DNA of 6,395 bases from NCBI GenBank assembly GCA_017547265.1, contig JAFYQC010000112.1, forward strand, positions 1-6,395. Direction: 5' to 3'. Made by a program: the position numbers and the translations under genes. The notes beneath the pieces are model-generated. The model was not told where the DNA came from and ran no database searches. It saw nothing but the letters and a program-made list of their open reading frames with translations. This document shows, piece by piece, positions 6,001-6,395 of the stretch. Origin of the DNA: Kiritimatiellia bacterium. GTDB lineage: Bacteria > Verrucomicrobiota > Kiritimatiellia > RFP12 > UBA1067. The number at the start of each line of letters is the position of its first letter. Position 1 is the first letter of the stretch.

Positions 6001-6395
6001 AGATGGTCGGCGCACTTGATGGCCGCTTCGAAGAGCCGCCGGTCGCCCGTGGCGCGATGGTGGGCGATGCCCATTTCGATAAAGTAGCCCATCACGTAGA
6101 ATTCGTGGTCGCCCTCCAGCTGGAAGTGCGGCAACTCGTTGAGAAGCGTGTAGCTGTCGATATAGCCGCTCTCTTCCTGCGCCGAAAGGATGATCGGAAT
6201 CCACGCGTCGATCTTCTGCCGCAGGAAGTCCTGTCCGGCTTTCAACTCCGCATCGTCGCCCGCGTCCAGTTCCAGCGCAAGCGACGCCGCTTCCACGATG
6301 TTGTAGGGATAGGCATCCGACCACTTGCACCCCTTGAACTTCGCCCTCTTTGCGGTTTGTGTGACTAAAATCTCTCCCGCATGTACAAGATTCAG
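3012..6395 (-). CDS. GH127-GH51 fusion: beta-L-arabinofuranosidase (DUF1680) joined to alpha-L-arabinofuranosidase; 5' end outside window
   Basis: The frame enters at 6395 and stays open for 1127 residues (residue 1 = codon 6395-6393). Residues 1 to about 505 are a GH127 module: F.G.KWSDAYPYN (20-32), LTGGVG (244-249), candidate acid/base E255 in KKEAYG, and the zinc-thiolate set E270 and C272 (AESCA) plus C336-C337 (CPCCVGN), where the second set holds the family's cysteine nucleophile. Residues about 510-1127 are a GH51 module: PDLWGIFFEDID (529-540), YAEMVRNRSFE, a carbohydrate-binding-like insert (about 580-700), RFPGG (726-730), acid/base E849 in EIGNENYG, nucleophile E928 in FVGEYAV, and a C-terminal beta-sandwich. 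The protein should release terminal arabinofuranose of both anomers from arabinan, arabinoxylan or hydroxyproline-linked arabinosides; substrate is inferred. A GTG at 6296 is not the start, because conserved GH127 sequence precedes it. Any signal peptide lies outside the window. Confidence 0.93.
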   Translation of the reverse strand: MNLVHAGEILVTQTAKRAKFKGCKWSDAYPYNIVEAASLALELDAGDDAELKAGQDFLRQKIDAWIPIILSAQEESGYIDSYTLLNELPHFQLEGDHEFYVMGYFIEMGIAHHRATGDRRLFEAAIKCADHLDSVFGPEPKRTWMNGHPGLEYALCRLADATGDEKYARLAQHFVRNQHTQKNKRDYNQAERPAVEMSEAKGHAVRANYFYAAMAGVANRLDDKPLGDAAARLFDSIVDRKYYLTGGVGDDYKKEAYGRDYALPQKAYAESCAGCGLEFFARESRQLVGSDKAEAVRERVVFNNILGAISRDGTRFYYQNPLSSDMPRYAWHGCPCCVGNIPRTLLALKDTVFSVEGDTLFINQYMDIENAKVTVGGVSYTVSMKTDYPGDGRVMLCASFPAGIKVFGRFPNRAESALYKAEPEVEHGYKGIGERGTADAKAMAVEPGNGERNYVWELPLPEQTVVADGRVESCRGKVAFQKGPIVYSMENGKKVPNYDRLNEGGFSEVWTTNECSITVSDRVRFPVAPDLWGIFFEDIDLSLDGGIYAEMVRNRSFEDGKLGREQNEPLAWWDPVGAAYLSADVSKPLSPRNRRCVRVEARPGAGIANQGYFGMNVEKGKRYNLSVALRGEAEGPIEVSFEAYGKAGVLGRALTGALTSEWKTHELSIEATDSDPRARFVFRAPKGGVLFMDCVSLFPAETYGKSGLFRKDLMEKLAALKPSFVRFPGGCWVEGDTMKDAYRWKTTLGSIWERRTQWNIWKYWSTNGVGFHEYLLLCEELGAKPLFCINCGIAHKDNTPMEKMDEFVQDALDCIEYCNGSADTKWGAVRAEMGHPEPFNLEYLEIGNENYGQGYTDRYKLIAEAVRAKHPEIKLIFNYFRRWNVAEGPRDIRDDHYYNSPDWFMANASLYADCRKFPRDGFKIFVGEYAVTRATRPYGSLRAAIGEAMFMVGLENAQDVVSLAAYAPLFANAQHLAWSPNLINVVSDGCFTSPSWNVQRLFSEYRGKEVLDCRVDAPEFEPGEKNRDGTPMKAPSIAASAVRGVAGEIILKVVNPTEHIVPARLDLKGRARLIRFTGPGADACNSLYDREALKETEDEIVLDGRIDLPPLSLNVYVVQAEEPKSEK
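5042..5100 (-). repeat. Two perfect 15-bp direct repeats (CGGGGAACGGGGAAC) inside the GH127 coding region
   Basis: On the coding strand the 15-mer occurs at 5100-5086 and again at 5056-5042, a period of 44 bases; each copy is itself two GGGGAAC heptamers. They encode the glycine-rich stretch around residues 433-453 (GIGERGTADAKAMAVEPGNG), a segment that looks unlike the rest of the GH127 beta-sandwich. Because 44 is not a multiple of three, the copies are read in different frames, and recombination between them, or loss of one heptamer, would break the gene. A related copy, inverted, lies at 2937-2958. Confidence 0.6.

Noticed and set aside
3012..6296. GTG at 6296 as the start of the glycosidase
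   Set aside because: The frame is open to the window edge and the preceding 33 codons carry conserved GH127 sequence (FKGCKWSDAYPYN), so the true start is outside.

Overview
The window is bacterial DNA of moderately high GC, and every gene I can support reads on the minus strand. The mix suggests a polysaccharide-degrading, probably gut- or sediment-associated member of the Planctomycetes-Verrucomicrobia-Chlamydiae group, with Kiritimatiellota as my best guess. The signs are a giant arabinofuranosidase, an AAA-ATPase-like/PD-(D/E)XK (DUF1703-type) protein, and a XylR-type sugar regulator that begins directly with its sugar-binding domain. This is an inference from gene content, with no marker gene to confirm it.

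In transcription order (high to low coordinates), 6395-3012 is one long open frame running in from beyond the window. It encodes a GH127 (beta-L-arabinofuranosidase, DUF1680) module fused to a complete GH51 (alpha-L-arabinofuranosidase) module, and the catalytic residues of both are visible. Nineteen bases after its stop comes a 26-codon reading frame (2992-2912) with a strong Shine-Dalgarno sequence and a signal-peptide-like start. Its stop overlaps the start of the next gene, and its last codons contain a perfect extended -10 promoter (TGGTATAAT). That next gene (2915-1344) is a full-length AAA-ATPase-like/PDDEXK protein that would be transcribed almost leaderless. The 96-base gap holding this junction also carries a G-rich GGGGAAC repeat that recurs twice, inverted, inside the glycosidase gene.

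A 46-base gap (1298-1343) contains two copies of the palindrome TTGCGCAA forming a perfect 10-bp inverted repeat, a good operator candidate. It precedes a two-gene unit. The first gene (1297-608) is a polytopic membrane protein resembling the mainly eukaryotic Mpv17/PMP22 family. The second (611 to beyond position 1) is the sugar-binding half of a XylR/LacI-type regulator. They overlap by ATGA, which implies translational coupling.

Read together, the right half is arabinan/arabinoside degradation and the left end is a sugar-responsive regulator linked to a membrane protein. The ATPase/nuclease gene, with its own promoter, looks like an insertion that cut off the gene once following the glycosidase, leaving a signal-peptide stub. 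There are no tRNA, rRNA, CRISPR or insertion-sequence features. No gap over 300 bases lacks a gene.
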